A DNA stretch of 64,000 nt. It comes from Roseivirga sp. BDSF3-8 (GTDB taxonomy: Bacteria; Bacteroidota; Bacteroidia; Cytophagales; Cyclobacteriaceae). The translations under genes and the position numbers were made by a program. The stretch is from positions 4,419,001 through 4,483,000 of the forward strand of contig NZ_JBGNFV010000001.1 in NCBI RefSeq assembly GCF_041449215.1, written 5' to 3'. Position 1 is the first letter of the stretch. Each line of letters starts with the position of its first letter. Of this stretch, positions 8,171 through 16,794 are shown piece after piece. Under the pieces are notes generated by a model. That model was not told the DNA's origin. It saw only the letters and a program-made list of their open reading frames with translations, and did no database searches.

Positions 8171-8338
8171 TGGCTTAGGTTTACCTGTCTTCTAAATGAT
8201 AAGGTAAGTTACGTAAGCATTTTGATTTTGGATTGGATTAAGGGTGTAGCCCGCCTTGAACTCTCTCAAAGTCAGGTAATAAATTGATCAATTTTTTAAA
8301 AGCAGGTATCCAGCACCTATGAAAACGTCTGATGATAA

Positions 8339-8354
8339 ACCTGAATTTTCAGGT
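8339..8354 (-). terminator. Short hairpin after the sterol-desaturase-type gene
   Basis: ACCTGA-ATTT-TCAGGT is a perfect 6-bp inverted repeat 5 bp after the stop of the gene at 8359 (minus strand). There is no proper T run beyond it, so termination is only possible, not clear. Confidence 0.35.
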
Positions 8355-8358
8355 GAAT

Positions 8359-9603
8359 TTATACCGCTACAGGAGATTTGTATTCAGGGAGGAACCTGAA
8401 ATGCCGCTTAAGGTAAAATAACCAAATTATCGAAATTAGAGAAGTTGTTACTAGCATGGTTATTACGATTGTCTGTGCCTGAGAACCTGTAAATAGGTAA
8501 ATAACAAACGCGGTAGTTACCGGATGGCGAAAAAACTCTAGCACTAAAACCCATTTTTTTCGCTCGAATAGGCCGCCACAGGTGAGAATCCCAGCTGAAA
8601 TCAGAAGGATTGCTGCGATTTTGTTTAGCCAGCTTGTATTTCCTTCTGTAAAAAGGAAGGTTGCCGTACCAGCAAGGATTAATACATATTGGAATAGAAC
8701 GTAAAAATTTATAGCTGATGTACCTTTGACATCGTATTTTTGGATGGTATTCCTATCTACCTCGGGTATGGCAAGATAAGAGTCTGTTTCAGGTAGCCAT
8801 CCGGGCTTTTTAAAAAGGATACCCATCTTGTGAGACCATTTTTTGGCATGTATGAGTTGTCTCGACATGTCATGGTAGTGCTTCAGGTTTGCATAAAGTG
8901 GATTCCAGGTAGCTACGGGTGTCGTGATGCCATAAACGGGGCGTTCTTCTTCCTTTTGAAAAGTGCCGAACATTTTATCCCAGATGATAAACACCCCTGC
9001 ATGGTTTTTATCGATGTATTTCGGGTTACGGCCATGATGAACTCTGTGATGGGAAGGGGTATTAAAAACCTTCTCCAACCAGCCCATACGGTTTATTTTT
9101 TCGGTATGTATCCAGAATTGGTAGACTGTCACTAACGCTGACATGGTGACCATACTGAGCGTGTCGAAGCCAATTACTGCCAGGGGTAAATAAAAGGCGA
9201 AGGTCCACACTACCTGAAATGAACCCTGACGTAATGCTACCGAAAAGTTGTAATCCTCGCTCTGGTGATGCACCACGTGCCCGCCCCAAAAAAGGTTTAC
9301 CTCATGGCTCATACGATGTGCCCAGTAATAGCAAAGGTCAACCAGTATAAAAAGAATAATAAGATTATACCAAGTGGGCTCAATTTGAAAAAGTGCGAAG
9401 TAGGAGTAGACAAATTGGTAGGCGGCCACAGTCAATACCTTAAAAATTAATCCGGTAACCTGCTGTAGTATGCCGCAACTAATGTTAGTAACAGCGTCGT
9501 TTAGCCTGTACAAGCGTTCTTTATTGAACTGCTGGATAAGTAATTCCACGCCTATCAGGAGGAAATAGATGGGGATAGATAACACAATCGGGTTCAGATC
9601 CAT
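8359..9603 (-). CDS. Sterol desaturase/fatty acid hydroxylase family protein
   Basis: A 414-residue membrane-bound di-iron enzyme. The histidine boxes HRMSH, HVVHHQSEDYN and HRVHHGRN...KNHAG are all present in the expected order and spacing, bordered by hydrophobic segments at both ends. The family inserts oxygen into or desaturates lipids; the layout of an N-terminal catalytic part plus C-terminal extra membrane segments (about 300-400) resembles alkylglycerol-monooxygenase-like members. The exact lipid substrate cannot be assigned. The upstream divergent region carries a 16-bp palindrome (9642-9657) that may control it. Confidence 0.88.
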   Translation of the reverse strand: MDLNPIVLSIPIYFLLIGVELLIQQFNKERLYRLNDAVTNISCGILQQVTGLIFKVLTVAAYQFVYSYFALFQIEPTWYNLIILFILVDLCYYWAHRMSHEVNLFWGGHVVHHQSEDYNFSVALRQGSFQVVWTFAFYLPLAVIGFDTLSMVTMSALVTVYQFWIHTEKINRMGWLEKVFNTPSHHRVHHGRNPKYIDKNHAGVFIIWDKMFGTFQKEEERPVYGITTPVATWNPLYANLKHYHDMSRQLIHAKKWSHKMGILFKKPGWLPETDSYLAIPEVDRNTIQKYDVKGTSAINFYVLFQYVLILAGTATFLFTEGNTSWLNKIAAILLISAGILTCGGLFERKKWVLVLEFFRHPVTTAFVIYLFTGSQAQTIVITMLVTTSLISIIWLFYLKRHFRFLPEYKSPVAV

Positions 9604-9641
9604 AAAGCCTTCCTGGTTTTGTTATTACTCCGAATACTAAA

Positions 9642-9657
9642 GTAAAGTTAACTTTAC
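9642..9657. promoter_or_regulatory. 16-bp perfect palindrome in a divergent intergenic region
   Basis: GTAAAGTTAACTTTAC is perfectly self-complementary. It lies 39 bp before the sterol-desaturase-type start and 67 bp before the divergent membrane-protein start. On the minus strand its right arm overlaps TACTTTAG, one base off the -7 consensus. It looks like a dimeric repressor site; the regulator is unknown and no regulator gene is adjacent. Confidence 0.5.
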
Positions 9658-9723
9658 CACGATTAATTACCCTAACCTAGCATATTTTTTGGTTATTTTG
9701 CCGCGAATTCAGATGGACAAGGT

Positions 9724-10206
9724 ATGGGAAAGATAGTCAATATGTTGTGGGTAATATCCCTTATAGCTTTTTTAGGAGCCTTTTTAGTAGTGTATGCTTA
9801 CCTGCCGGGGGAAGTTGCTATTAATTCGGACGCCGGGGGAAGAGGCAACCAATTCGTATCTAAAGAGATGTTTTTCTATGGTGGCATAGGCTTTTTTATG
9901 CTGACCAACATTGTGCTTTACCTTTTTTCCCGCCTAATACATATGGAAGCGTCCCGTATGAATAGTAATAACAGGGGCTCGGGGTTATTTCATTTTAGAA
10001 ACCGTCTTGCTGTATGGATCAAGGGGCTGACCATACTTATTAATCTGTTTTTTATTACCATAAGCCTGTTTATCGGTATATTTAATTCCACAGATAATGT
10101 GGGGACTATGGACTATGTCCTGTTGATTTACCTGATTCCTGTGTTGATCGTCGGGTGGCTGATTTACCTGGGAGTAATTATTTCCGGTGCAGTAAAACGA
10201 ACCTGA
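9724..10206 (+). CDS. Four-TM membrane protein of unknown function
   Basis: A 160-residue protein with four hydrophobic segments at about 6-27, 49-68, 92-117 and 130-153. The first loop contains LPGEVAINSDAGGRGNQFVSKEMFF, similar in layout to DUF1648-type small membrane proteins, but the match is weak. I do not recognise a family with confidence. It is divergent from the sterol-desaturase-type gene and ends 103 bp before parE, which has its own promoter, so it is probably a single-gene unit. Confidence 0.6.
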   Translation: MGKIVNMLWVISLIAFLGAFLVVYAYLPGEVAINSDAGGRGNQFVSKEMFFYGGIGFFMLTNIVLYLFSRLIHMEASRMNSNNRGSGLFHFRNRLAVWIKGLTILINLFFITISLFIGIFNSTDNVGTMDYVLLIYLIPVLIVGWLIYLGVIISGAVKRT

Positions 10207-10224
10207 CAGAACAAGGGCAGTCCC

Positions 10225-10256
10225 TTGCGATGATACCCCATTATCTGTTATGTTTG
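10225..10256 (+). promoter_or_regulatory. Promoter of the parE-parC operon
   Basis: TTG at 10225-10227 (-33) and TATGTTTG at 10249-10256 (-7, exact TAnnTTTG) are separated by 21 bp, within the range for the Bacteroidota primary sigma factor. Transcription would start about 45 bp before the parE ATG. Confidence 0.6.
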
Positions 10257-10309
10257 TGAGCGGTAAATACCCGTAGGGGGACCGCTTTCTACCTAATCGA
10301 ATACTCTTC

Positions 10310-12175
10310 ATGGCTGAAAATAAAGTAGTTTACAACGAGGATAGCATTCGTTCACTTGACTGGAAAGAACATATCAGGCTTAGGCCGGGTATGTACATCG
10401 GTAAGCTCGGTGACGGATCTGCATCTGACGATGGTATTTATGTTCTGGTAAAGGAAGTAATTGATAACAGTATCGATGAACACGTGATGGGCCATGGCCG
10501 AACCATTGAGGTTAAGGTCACAGAACATCGGGTAGAGGTACGGGATTACGGCCGTGGCATACCACTGGGTAAAGTGGTAGACTGTGTGAGCAAGATAAAT
10601 ACCGGTGGTAAATACGATAGTAAGGCCTTTCAGAAGTCTGTAGGACTGAATGGGGTAGGTACAAAGGCCGTAAATGCCCTAAGCCGCTACTTTAAAGTAC
10701 AATCCTATCGAGACGGTGTAACTAAAATGGCTGAATTCAAGCAGGGAGAATTGATCAACGATGCTAAAGAAGAGAAATCCAGTGGCAGGAACGGTACACT
10801 TATAGCTTTTGAACCGGACGAGACGGTCTTTAAGCATTTCCATTTTATACCTGAGTATCTCGAGAAGCAGATATGGAACTATGCCTATCTGAACTCTGGC
10901 CTCACCATTAATTTTAACGGGCAGAAATTCCACTCTGCTAACGGCCTTCGAGACCTTCTGGATAAGGAAACGGATGAGGAGAACAGACGATATCCTATTC
11001 TGCACCTGAAAGGAGATGATATAGAGGTGGCGATGACCCATACCAATCAGTATGGTGAAGAATACTTCAGTTTTGTCAATGGACAGAATACGACACAGGG
11101 AGGAACGCACCTTGCGGCTTTTCGTGAGGCCCTTGTAAAGGTGATAAGAGACCATTATGGGAAAAACTTTGATGCAGCAGACATCAGAGCCAGTATTGCC
11201 GCAGCTATCTCTGTGAGAGTGCAGGAGCCTGTATTTGAATCTCAGACCAAAACTAAGCTTGGCTCGCAGAATGTGGCGCATGACGGCCCCACTATGCGTA
11301 CATTCATCAATGACTTTTTGAAAAAGCATCTTGATGATTATCTGCACAAAAACCCTGAAACTGCAGATGCCCTGCTTAAGCGGATCATGCAATCTGAGCG
11401 CGAGCGCAAGGACATGGCAGGTATTAAAAAGCTGGCTAACGAACGTGCTAAAAAGGCTAACCTGCATAACAAGAAGCTTAGGGACTGCCGTATTCACTTT
11501 AACGAAAATAAAAGTGACCTGAAGGAAGAGACCATGATCTTTATTACTGAGGGTGACTCGGCCAGTGGTTCTATCACAAAGTCCAGAAATGTACAGACTC
11601 AGGCTGTTTTCAGCCTTAGAGGTAAGCCGCTTAACTGTTTCGGACTTACGAAAAAAGTGGTGTATGAGAACGAGGAGTTTAACCTGCTTCAGCATGCTCT
11701 GAACATAGAGGAGGGCCTGGAAGGGTTACGTTATCGCAAAATTGTGATTGCTACTGATGCGGACGTGGATGGTATGCATATCCGTATGTTGCTGCTTACA
11801 TTCTTTCTTCAATTCTTTCCTGACCTGGTACGTAACGGACACCTGTACATTCTGGAGACTCCCTTATTCAGGGTGAGAAATAAAAAAGAAACGTATTACT
11901 GCTATGACGAAGCAGAGAAGCAGGCTGCTGCTGCTAAGATAGGAGCTAAAGCAGAAATCACCCGTTTTAAAGGACTTGGAGAGATATCACCCGAGGAGTT
12001 CGGGAATTTTATCGGAGAGGATATCCGTCTTGATCCGGTAATTTTGAAAGATACTAAAATCAAAAACCTTCTTACATTCTATATGGGTAAGAACACCCCT
12101 CAACGCCAAACCTTTATCATTGACAAGCTCCGGGTGGAAAAAGACATTGTACAGGAGGTAGCCACGGCACCCTGA
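10310..12175 (+). CDS. parE: DNA topoisomerase IV subunit B (ParE)
   Basis: The ATPase subunit of topoisomerase IV, which unlinks daughter chromosomes. The GHKL ATPase domain carries [11 protein letters not shown] and the glycine-rich loop [14 protein letters not shown]; the TOPRIM domain carries TEGDSASGS and the metal-binding DADVDGMH. At 621 residues it matches ParE (about 630) and lacks the C-terminal insertion of enterobacterial GyrB. Because parC follows in the same operon, ParE is preferred over GyrB. The stop (TGA) shares one base with the ATG of the next gene, so translation is coupled to the small membrane protein between parE and parC. Confidence 0.95.
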   Translation: MAENKVVYNEDSIRSLDWKEHIRLRPGMYIGKLGDGSASDDGIYVLVKEVIDNSIDEHVMGHGRTIEVKVTEHRVEVRDYGRGIPLGKVVDCVSKINTGGKYDSKAFQKSVGLNGVGTKAVNALSRYFKVQSYRDGVTKMAEFKQGELINDAKEEKSSGRNGTLIAFEPDETVFKHFHFIPEYLEKQIWNYAYLNSGLTINFNGQKFHSANGLRDLLDKETDEENRRYPILHLKGDDIEVAMTHTNQYGEEYFSFVNGQNTTQGGTHLAAFREALVKVIRDHYGKNFDAADIRASIAAAISVRVQEPVFESQTKTKLGSQNVAHDGPTMRTFINDFLKKHLDDYLHKNPETADALLKRIMQSERERKDMAGIKKLANERAKKANLHNKKLRDCRIHFNENKSDLKEETMIFITEGDSASGSITKSRNVQTQAVFSLRGKPLNCFGLTKKVVYENEEFNLLQHALNIEEGLEGLRYRKIVIATDADVDGMHIRMLLLTFFLQFFPDLVRNGHLYILETPLFRVRNKKETYYCYDEAEKQAAAAKIGAKAEITRFKGLGEISPEEFGNFIGEDIRLDPVILKDTKIKNLLTFYMGKNTPQRQTFIIDKLRVEKDIVQEVATAP

Positions 12176-12825
12176 TGAACGGGAGCTGGAGGCGTCACCG
12201 GGTTGTTACCGCCGGACTTGGAGGGGTTCTTGCAATAATGCTTATTGTGAGTATCCAGCTTTTCAATCATTACCAGAGATTGAATGTATATGAGCGTATG
12301 ATGGAGGAAAACCTGATCCCCGTACGTGATTTCGGTAAACTTCGCGAGGAGCTACTGGTGAACCGTATGAACCTGAACTCCCTGGTGTACCTCACCGGAA
12401 AGAACTATGAAAGAAAGTTTGACCAGTTAATAGCGAATAATTCGCGTATTGACAGCCTTTTTGATCGGTATATGGCTAACCGGGATATAATAAAAGATTA
12501 CAGCCATTTCGATTCGCTTTATAATCGCCTGATCATTTACAAAGCCTACGAAGAAAAAATACTGGAACTTTTGGCGGCTGACCGGTATACCACGGCTGAG
12601 AAGCTATATAACCGGGAGAGCAAGGATGTTTTTTCTGAAATGATCGAAGAGCTGGATCAAATAGACCGGGACCAGGCCCGCATGCTATCCGAGACGGCTG
12701 AAGAAGTGAGACCATGGATACTCAAAAGCTTTTACCTGGTGCTGGGTGGTGTGGTCATTTTACTAATAATATTGATCCTACACCTGACTGGTGTGGGAAG
12801 AACTAAGAATATTGCTGATAGCTGA
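12175..12825 (+). CDS. 4-helix-bundle sensor-like membrane protein in the topo IV operon
   Basis: A 216-residue protein with membrane segments at about 13-31 and 181-205 and a strongly helical periplasmic region between them. The spacing, helical character and length resemble the 4HB_MCP ligand-binding domain of chemoreceptors, but nothing follows the second membrane segment apart from a dozen residues, so no HAMP or signalling domain exists. Its start overlaps the parE stop by one base and its stop is 2 bp from the parC ATG, which implies co-translation with both topoisomerase IV subunits. A role is not known; a structural or partner-tethering role at the membrane is one inference. Confidence 0.8.
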   Translation: MNGSWRRHRVVTAGLGGVLAIMLIVSIQLFNHYQRLNVYERMMEENLIPVRDFGKLREELLVNRMNLNSLVYLTGKNYERKFDQLIANNSRIDSLFDRYMANRDIIKDYSHFDSLYNRLIIYKAYEEKILELLAADRYTTAEKLYNRESKDVFSEMIEELDQIDRDQARMLSETAEEVRPWILKSFYLVLGGVVILLIILILHLTGVGRTKNIADS

Positions 12826-12827
12826 GA

Positions 12828-15437
12828 ATGGCAGACGATAAGGATAACCTCGACCCAATGGAGAACGGACAGGATGATGCCCTGCAGGATGTACTTCCTG
12901 TATCCGGAATGTACGAAAACTGGTTTTTGGATTATGCTTCCTATGTAATACTTGAGCGGGCCGTACCTTCTATAGTGGATGGCTTTAAACCTGTTCAGCG
13001 GCGGATCATGCATGCCATGCGCGATATGGACGATGGGCGCTTCCATAAGGTGGCCAATATCATAGGGCAGACCATGCAGTATCACCCCCATGGTGATGCG
13101 AGTATCGGTGATGCAATTGTCAATATGGGTCAGAAAAACCTGCTCATTGAGACTCAGGGTAACTGGGGAGATATTCGTACAGGGGACTCGGCAGCTGCTC
13201 CCCGGTATATAGAAGCCCGACTTTCAAAGTTTGCCCTTGATGTGGTATTTAACTCCCAGACCACCGAGTGGCAGCTATCTTATGATGGAAGAAAGAAAGA
13301 GCCGGTAAACCTGCCGGTTAAATTTCCCCTTTTGCTGGCACAGGGAGCGGAGGGTATTGCTGTTGGTCTGAGTACTAAGATTTTACCTCATAACTTTTGT
13401 GAACTGCTGCAGGCAAGCATTGATTTGCTGAAGGGGAAAAAAGTAAATGTACTTCCTGATTTTCCTACTGGGGGTACTGCTGATTTCAGTGATTACAATG
13501 AGGGTCTGAGAGGAGGCAAGGTCAGAGTCAGAGCAAGGATAGAGGAGCTGGATAAAAAGACTCTCATTATCAAGGATATTCCTTTCTCAACAACTACTAC
13601 CAGCCTCATAGATAGTATCCTGAAGGCAAATGATAAGGGGAAAATCAAGGTAAAGAAAGTTATAGATAATACTGCCAGAGATGTGGAGATCGAAGTCCAC
13701 ATTTCAGCTGGTCAGTCGCCGGATGTAGTTATCGATGCCCTTTATGCTTTCACTGACTGTGAGGTCTCTATATCGCCTAATGCCTGTGTCATTATTGAAG
13801 ATAAGCCCCGGTTTATTTCAGTAAATGAAATACTGGGAATATGTAATGACCAGACCGTAGACCTCCTTACCCGCGAGCTGGAAATACGCAGAGGTGAACT
13901 GCTGGAGAAGATACTCTTTAGCAGCCTTGAGAAAATCTTTATAGAGAATCGCATATACCGTGATATAGAGGAATGTGAGACTTGGGAGGCTGTACTGGAA
14001 ACCATCGACAAAGGGTTGGATCCTTTCAAGCCGCAGTTTTATCGTGAGATTACCCAGGACGATATTATCAGGCTTACGGAAATCAAGATCAAGCGGATCT
14101 CCAAGTTTGACAGTTTTAAGGCTGATGAGCTGATGAAGAAACTTCAGGATGAGCTTGAGCAGGTAGAATATAACCTGGCCAATATCACAGAGTTTGCTAT
14201 TACTTACTACAAAAACCTTCTGGAGAAATACGGAAAAGGCCGTGAGCGTAAAACTGAGATCAAGGCTTTTGATACGATTCAGGCAACAGTGGTGGCAGCT
14301 AATAACCAAAAGCTATATGTGAACTATAAGGAAGGGTTTCTTGGATATGGCCTAAAGAAAGGCGAACAGGTAGAGATGGTTTGTGAATGTTCTGACCTGG
14401 ACGACATTATTGTGTTCAGGGCAGATGGCATCATGATTGTAACCCGTATCCAGGAGAAGGTCTTTGTAGGTAAGAATATCCTGTATGCAGACGTTTTTCT
14501 GCGTGGCGATGATCGAACAGTATATAACATGGTCTATCTGGATGGTAAAACTGGCCGGTCTATGGCCAAGCGTTTCCAGGTAGGAGGGGTTACCCGCGAC
14601 CGCGAGTATGATCTGACCAAAGGGCACAAAGGTAGCAAAATGCTGTACTTTGCGGCCCGGCCAAATGGAGAATCAGAGATAGTGACGGTAAAACTCACCT
14701 CCGGCTGCAAGGCCCGTATCAAGGTGTTTGATTTTGATTTTGATGATCTTGATATCAAAGGCCGGGGGGCAGGGGGTAATATTCTCACTAAGTATCCGGT
14801 AAGGAATATTACGTTCAAACGACTGGGAGAGTCCTCTCTCGGAGGCATCGATATCTGGTATGATGGAGCTGTAGGCAGGCTGAATACGGAGGAACGGGGC
14901 AAAAAGCTTGGAACTTTCCTTGGGGATGACTCCATACTTGTGCTATTCAAAGACGGTAATTATGAGCTCACTACATATGAGTTAACCAACCGGTATGAGC
15001 CGGACAAGATTCTGTTCATTGACAAATTCAGCCCGGACAAGGTAGTGAGCGCTGTGTATTACGATGGGGCGCAAAAGACACACTTCGTTAAGCGGTTTAA
15101 AGTAGAGACCACTACGATAGGGAAAAAATTCAATTTCATCTCTGAAGCCAGGGGGAGCTATCTCGTGGTAGCTTCTACTGACAAGGAGCCCCAGGTGGAG
15201 TTGGAGCTGAAAGAAGGCAGAAGTAAAGAGACCGTGGTTTACGATATCGATATGCTTATTGATGTACGTGGCTGGAAGGCAGTAGGTAATAAGCTAAATC
15301 CTGATAAGAAGATAGTTAATGTACGTTTGCTTGCTTCAAAACCCGAGAATGACATGGATGGCAAAGATAGCCGCGGCGATGAGGGCTCAGATGAAGGTGG
15401 CGAAGATCCGGATAAAGAGCAAATGGGCTTGTTTTAA
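12828..15437 (+). CDS. parC: DNA topoisomerase IV subunit A (ParC)
   Basis: The DNA-cleaving subunit of topoisomerase IV. The winged-helix and tower part carries KPVQRRIMHAM, HPHGDASIGDA (86-96) and AAAPRYIEARL with the catalytic Tyr127. The C-terminal half (from about 490) has repeated beta-pinwheel strands such as GRGAGG and ends in an acidic tail (DEGGEDPDKEQ). The residue equivalent to the quinolone-contact Ser83 of GyrA is Ala91 here, while the acidic partner Asp95 is kept. At 869 residues it is longer than E. coli ParC (about 750) but usual for Bacteroidota. The next gene starts 4 bp later. Confidence 0.95.
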   Translation: MADDKDNLDPMENGQDDALQDVLPVSGMYENWFLDYASYVILERAVPSIVDGFKPVQRRIMHAMRDMDDGRFHKVANIIGQTMQYHPHGDASIGDAIVNMGQKNLLIETQGNWGDIRTGDSAAAPRYIEARLSKFALDVVFNSQTTEWQLSYDGRKKEPVNLPVKFPLLLAQGAEGIAVGLSTKILPHNFCELLQASIDLLKGKKVNVLPDFPTGGTADFSDYNEGLRGGKVRVRARIEELDKKTLIIKDIPFSTTTTSLIDSILKANDKGKIKVKKVIDNTARDVEIEVHISAGQSPDVVIDALYAFTDCEVSISPNACVIIEDKPRFISVNEILGICNDQTVDLLTRELEIRRGELLEKILFSSLEKIFIENRIYRDIEECETWEAVLETIDKGLDPFKPQFYREITQDDIIRLTEIKIKRISKFDSFKADELMKKLQDELEQVEYNLANITEFAITYYKNLLEKYGKGRERKTEIKAFDTIQATVVAANNQKLYVNYKEGFLGYGLKKGEQVEMVCECSDLDDIIVFRADGIMIVTRIQEKVFVGKNILYADVFLRGDDRTVYNMVYLDGKTGRSMAKRFQVGGVTRDREYDLTKGHKGSKMLYFAARPNGESEIVTVKLTSGCKARIKVFDFDFDDLDIKGRGAGGNILTKYPVRNITFKRLGESSLGGIDIWYDGAVGRLNTEERGKKLGTFLGDDSILVLFKDGNYELTTYELTNRYEPDKILFIDKFSPDKVVSAVYYDGAQKTHFVKRFKVETTTIGKKFNFISEARGSYLVVASTDKEPQVELELKEGRSKETVVYDIDMLIDVRGWKAVGNKLNPDKKIVNVRLLASKPENDMDGKDSRGDEGSDEGGEDPDKEQMGLF

Positions 15438-15440
15438 CGA

Positions 15441-16127
15441 ATGAATCAGTACGACAGGCAGCTATTAAACTATCTGTCCGGTTATGTGACGGATAATAAG
15501 AAGGGGCTTATTGAAAGAAATCTTGCCAACAGAACACGATATGTGTCACTATTGCTCGAAAACATCTATAAACCTCATAATGCCAGTGCCATACTGCGTA
15601 CTTGTGACTGCCTGGGCATACAGGATGTACATATTGTAGAAGAGGATGATGCCTACGAAGTAAATCCATATGTAGTCAGGGGGGCATCAAAGTGGGTGGA
15701 TGTCTATAAGTATAGTACTGCCGACGGGGGTAGTGTGCAGACAGTGAAGGGCCTGAAGAATCGTGGGTACCGTATACTAGCCACTTCACCGCATAAAGAG
15801 GGGTACCTGCCGGATGAGATCCCTATTGATCAGCCTTTTGTCTTGGCTCTCGGTAATGAGCATGCCGGACTTAGTGAGAGCATTCTGGAAATGGCAGATG
15901 GATATGTACAGATACCCCAGGTAGGTTTTACCGAAAGTTACAATATATCTGTTGCTGCTGCTATTTGCCTGTATGGCACTATGGACAGGCTTTGGCGGTC
16001 TGATACGGAGTGGAGACTAGCAGAAGTAGAGGCCTCAGTGATACGGCTTGACTGGTACAAAAAATGCGTGAAAAACGTGAATGCTCACGAAAAACTATTT
16101 AAGAAGGAATACGGGAAGCAGCAGTAA
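15441..16127 (+). CDS. trmH: TrmH-type tRNA/rRNA 2'-O-methyltransferase
   Basis: A SPOUT-class methyltransferase of 228 residues, close in size to TrmH, which methylates the ribose of G18 in tRNA. The three SPOUT motifs are visible: NASAILRTCDCLG (about 42-54), LALGNEHAGLS and IPQVGFTESYNISVAAAI, the last two forming the knotted SAM site. The C-terminal helical extension is also as in TrmH. The N-terminal extension is short, so an rRNA-type SpoU family member is possible. It begins 4 bp after parC and ends directly against the next start, so it belongs to the same operon. Confidence 0.85.
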   Translation: MNQYDRQLLNYLSGYVTDNKKGLIERNLANRTRYVSLLLENIYKPHNASAILRTCDCLGIQDVHIVEEDDAYEVNPYVVRGASKWVDVYKYSTADGGSVQTVKGLKNRGYRILATSPHKEGYLPDEIPIDQPFVLALGNEHAGLSESILEMADGYVQIPQVGFTESYNISVAAAICLYGTMDRLWRSDTEWRLAEVEASVIRLDWYKKCVKNVNAHEKLFKKEYGKQQ

Positions 16128-16778
16128 GTGAAAGCCTTCAAAAAAATAGCGAGAATCAGCCTGATACTTTTGGCTTGCATGCTGTCAGGTGTGGCTGTAG
16201 CTAACATGTGGGTGATACTTTCTACGGATGATCAGGTTTTTCACGAAATTGATAGCCTACCAGAAACCGATGTTGCCCTCGTGCTTGGTACCAGTAAGAG
16301 GCTGAGGGGGGGCTATGTTAATTCCTTCTTTGCTTACCGGATGGAGGCTGCGGCGAGGTTATTTAAAGAGGGTAAAGTAAGGCATTTCATATTGAGCGGC
16401 GATAATAATACCGTCTATTATAATGAGCCTGTGGATATGCAGAAAGCACTAATGGATCTCGGGGTACCTGATAGCGTCATTACCCTGGACTACGCAGGGT
16501 TCAGGACCCTGGACAGTGTGGTTCGCAGCAAAGAGATTTTCGGGCAGAATAGTATAATAATCGTGACCCAGGAGTTTCACAGCTATCGGGCATTGTTCAT
16601 TGCTGAGCATTATGATATGCGGGCCGTGGCTTACGCAGCCGAAGTACAACCTCTGGACAAGAGTTTTAAAGTATTAGCAAGGGAGATGCTGGCCAGGCCA
16701 AAGGCTATCCTGGACCTTTACTTTTTAGATATTTCCCCAAAGTTTCTGGGTAAAAAAGAGACTTTACCTATTGATTAA
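16128..16778 (+). CDS. SanA/YdcF-like DUF218 membrane protein
   Basis: A 216-residue protein with an N-terminal membrane anchor (about 8-28) and a DUF218 domain: DVALVLGTSKRLRGG, FILSGDN, MQKALMDLGVPDSVITLDYAGFRTLDSV and IIIVTQEFHSYRALFIAEH, the order seen in SanA (vancomycin exclusion at high temperature) and related envelope proteins. Family members act at the cell envelope, but their reaction is not settled. The start is GTG at 16128, immediately after the stop of the methyltransferase gene, so the two are translationally coupled. Confidence 0.85.
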   Translation: MKAFKKIARISLILLACMLSGVAVANMWVILSTDDQVFHEIDSLPETDVALVLGTSKRLRGGYVNSFFAYRMEAAARLFKEGKVRHFILSGDNNTVYYNEPVDMQKALMDLGVPDSVITLDYAGFRTLDSVVRSKEIFGQNSIIIVTQEFHSYRALFIAEHYDMRAVAYAAEVQPLDKSFKVLAREMLARPKAILDLYFLDISPKFLGKKETLPID

Positions 16779-16794
16779 CCAGTGGTGATGAAAG

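Noticed and set aside
10679..11695. 338-residue antisense ORF in parE
   Set aside because: The length is notable, but the translation has no domain pattern and parE on the other strand is certain. It is a shadow of parE codon use.
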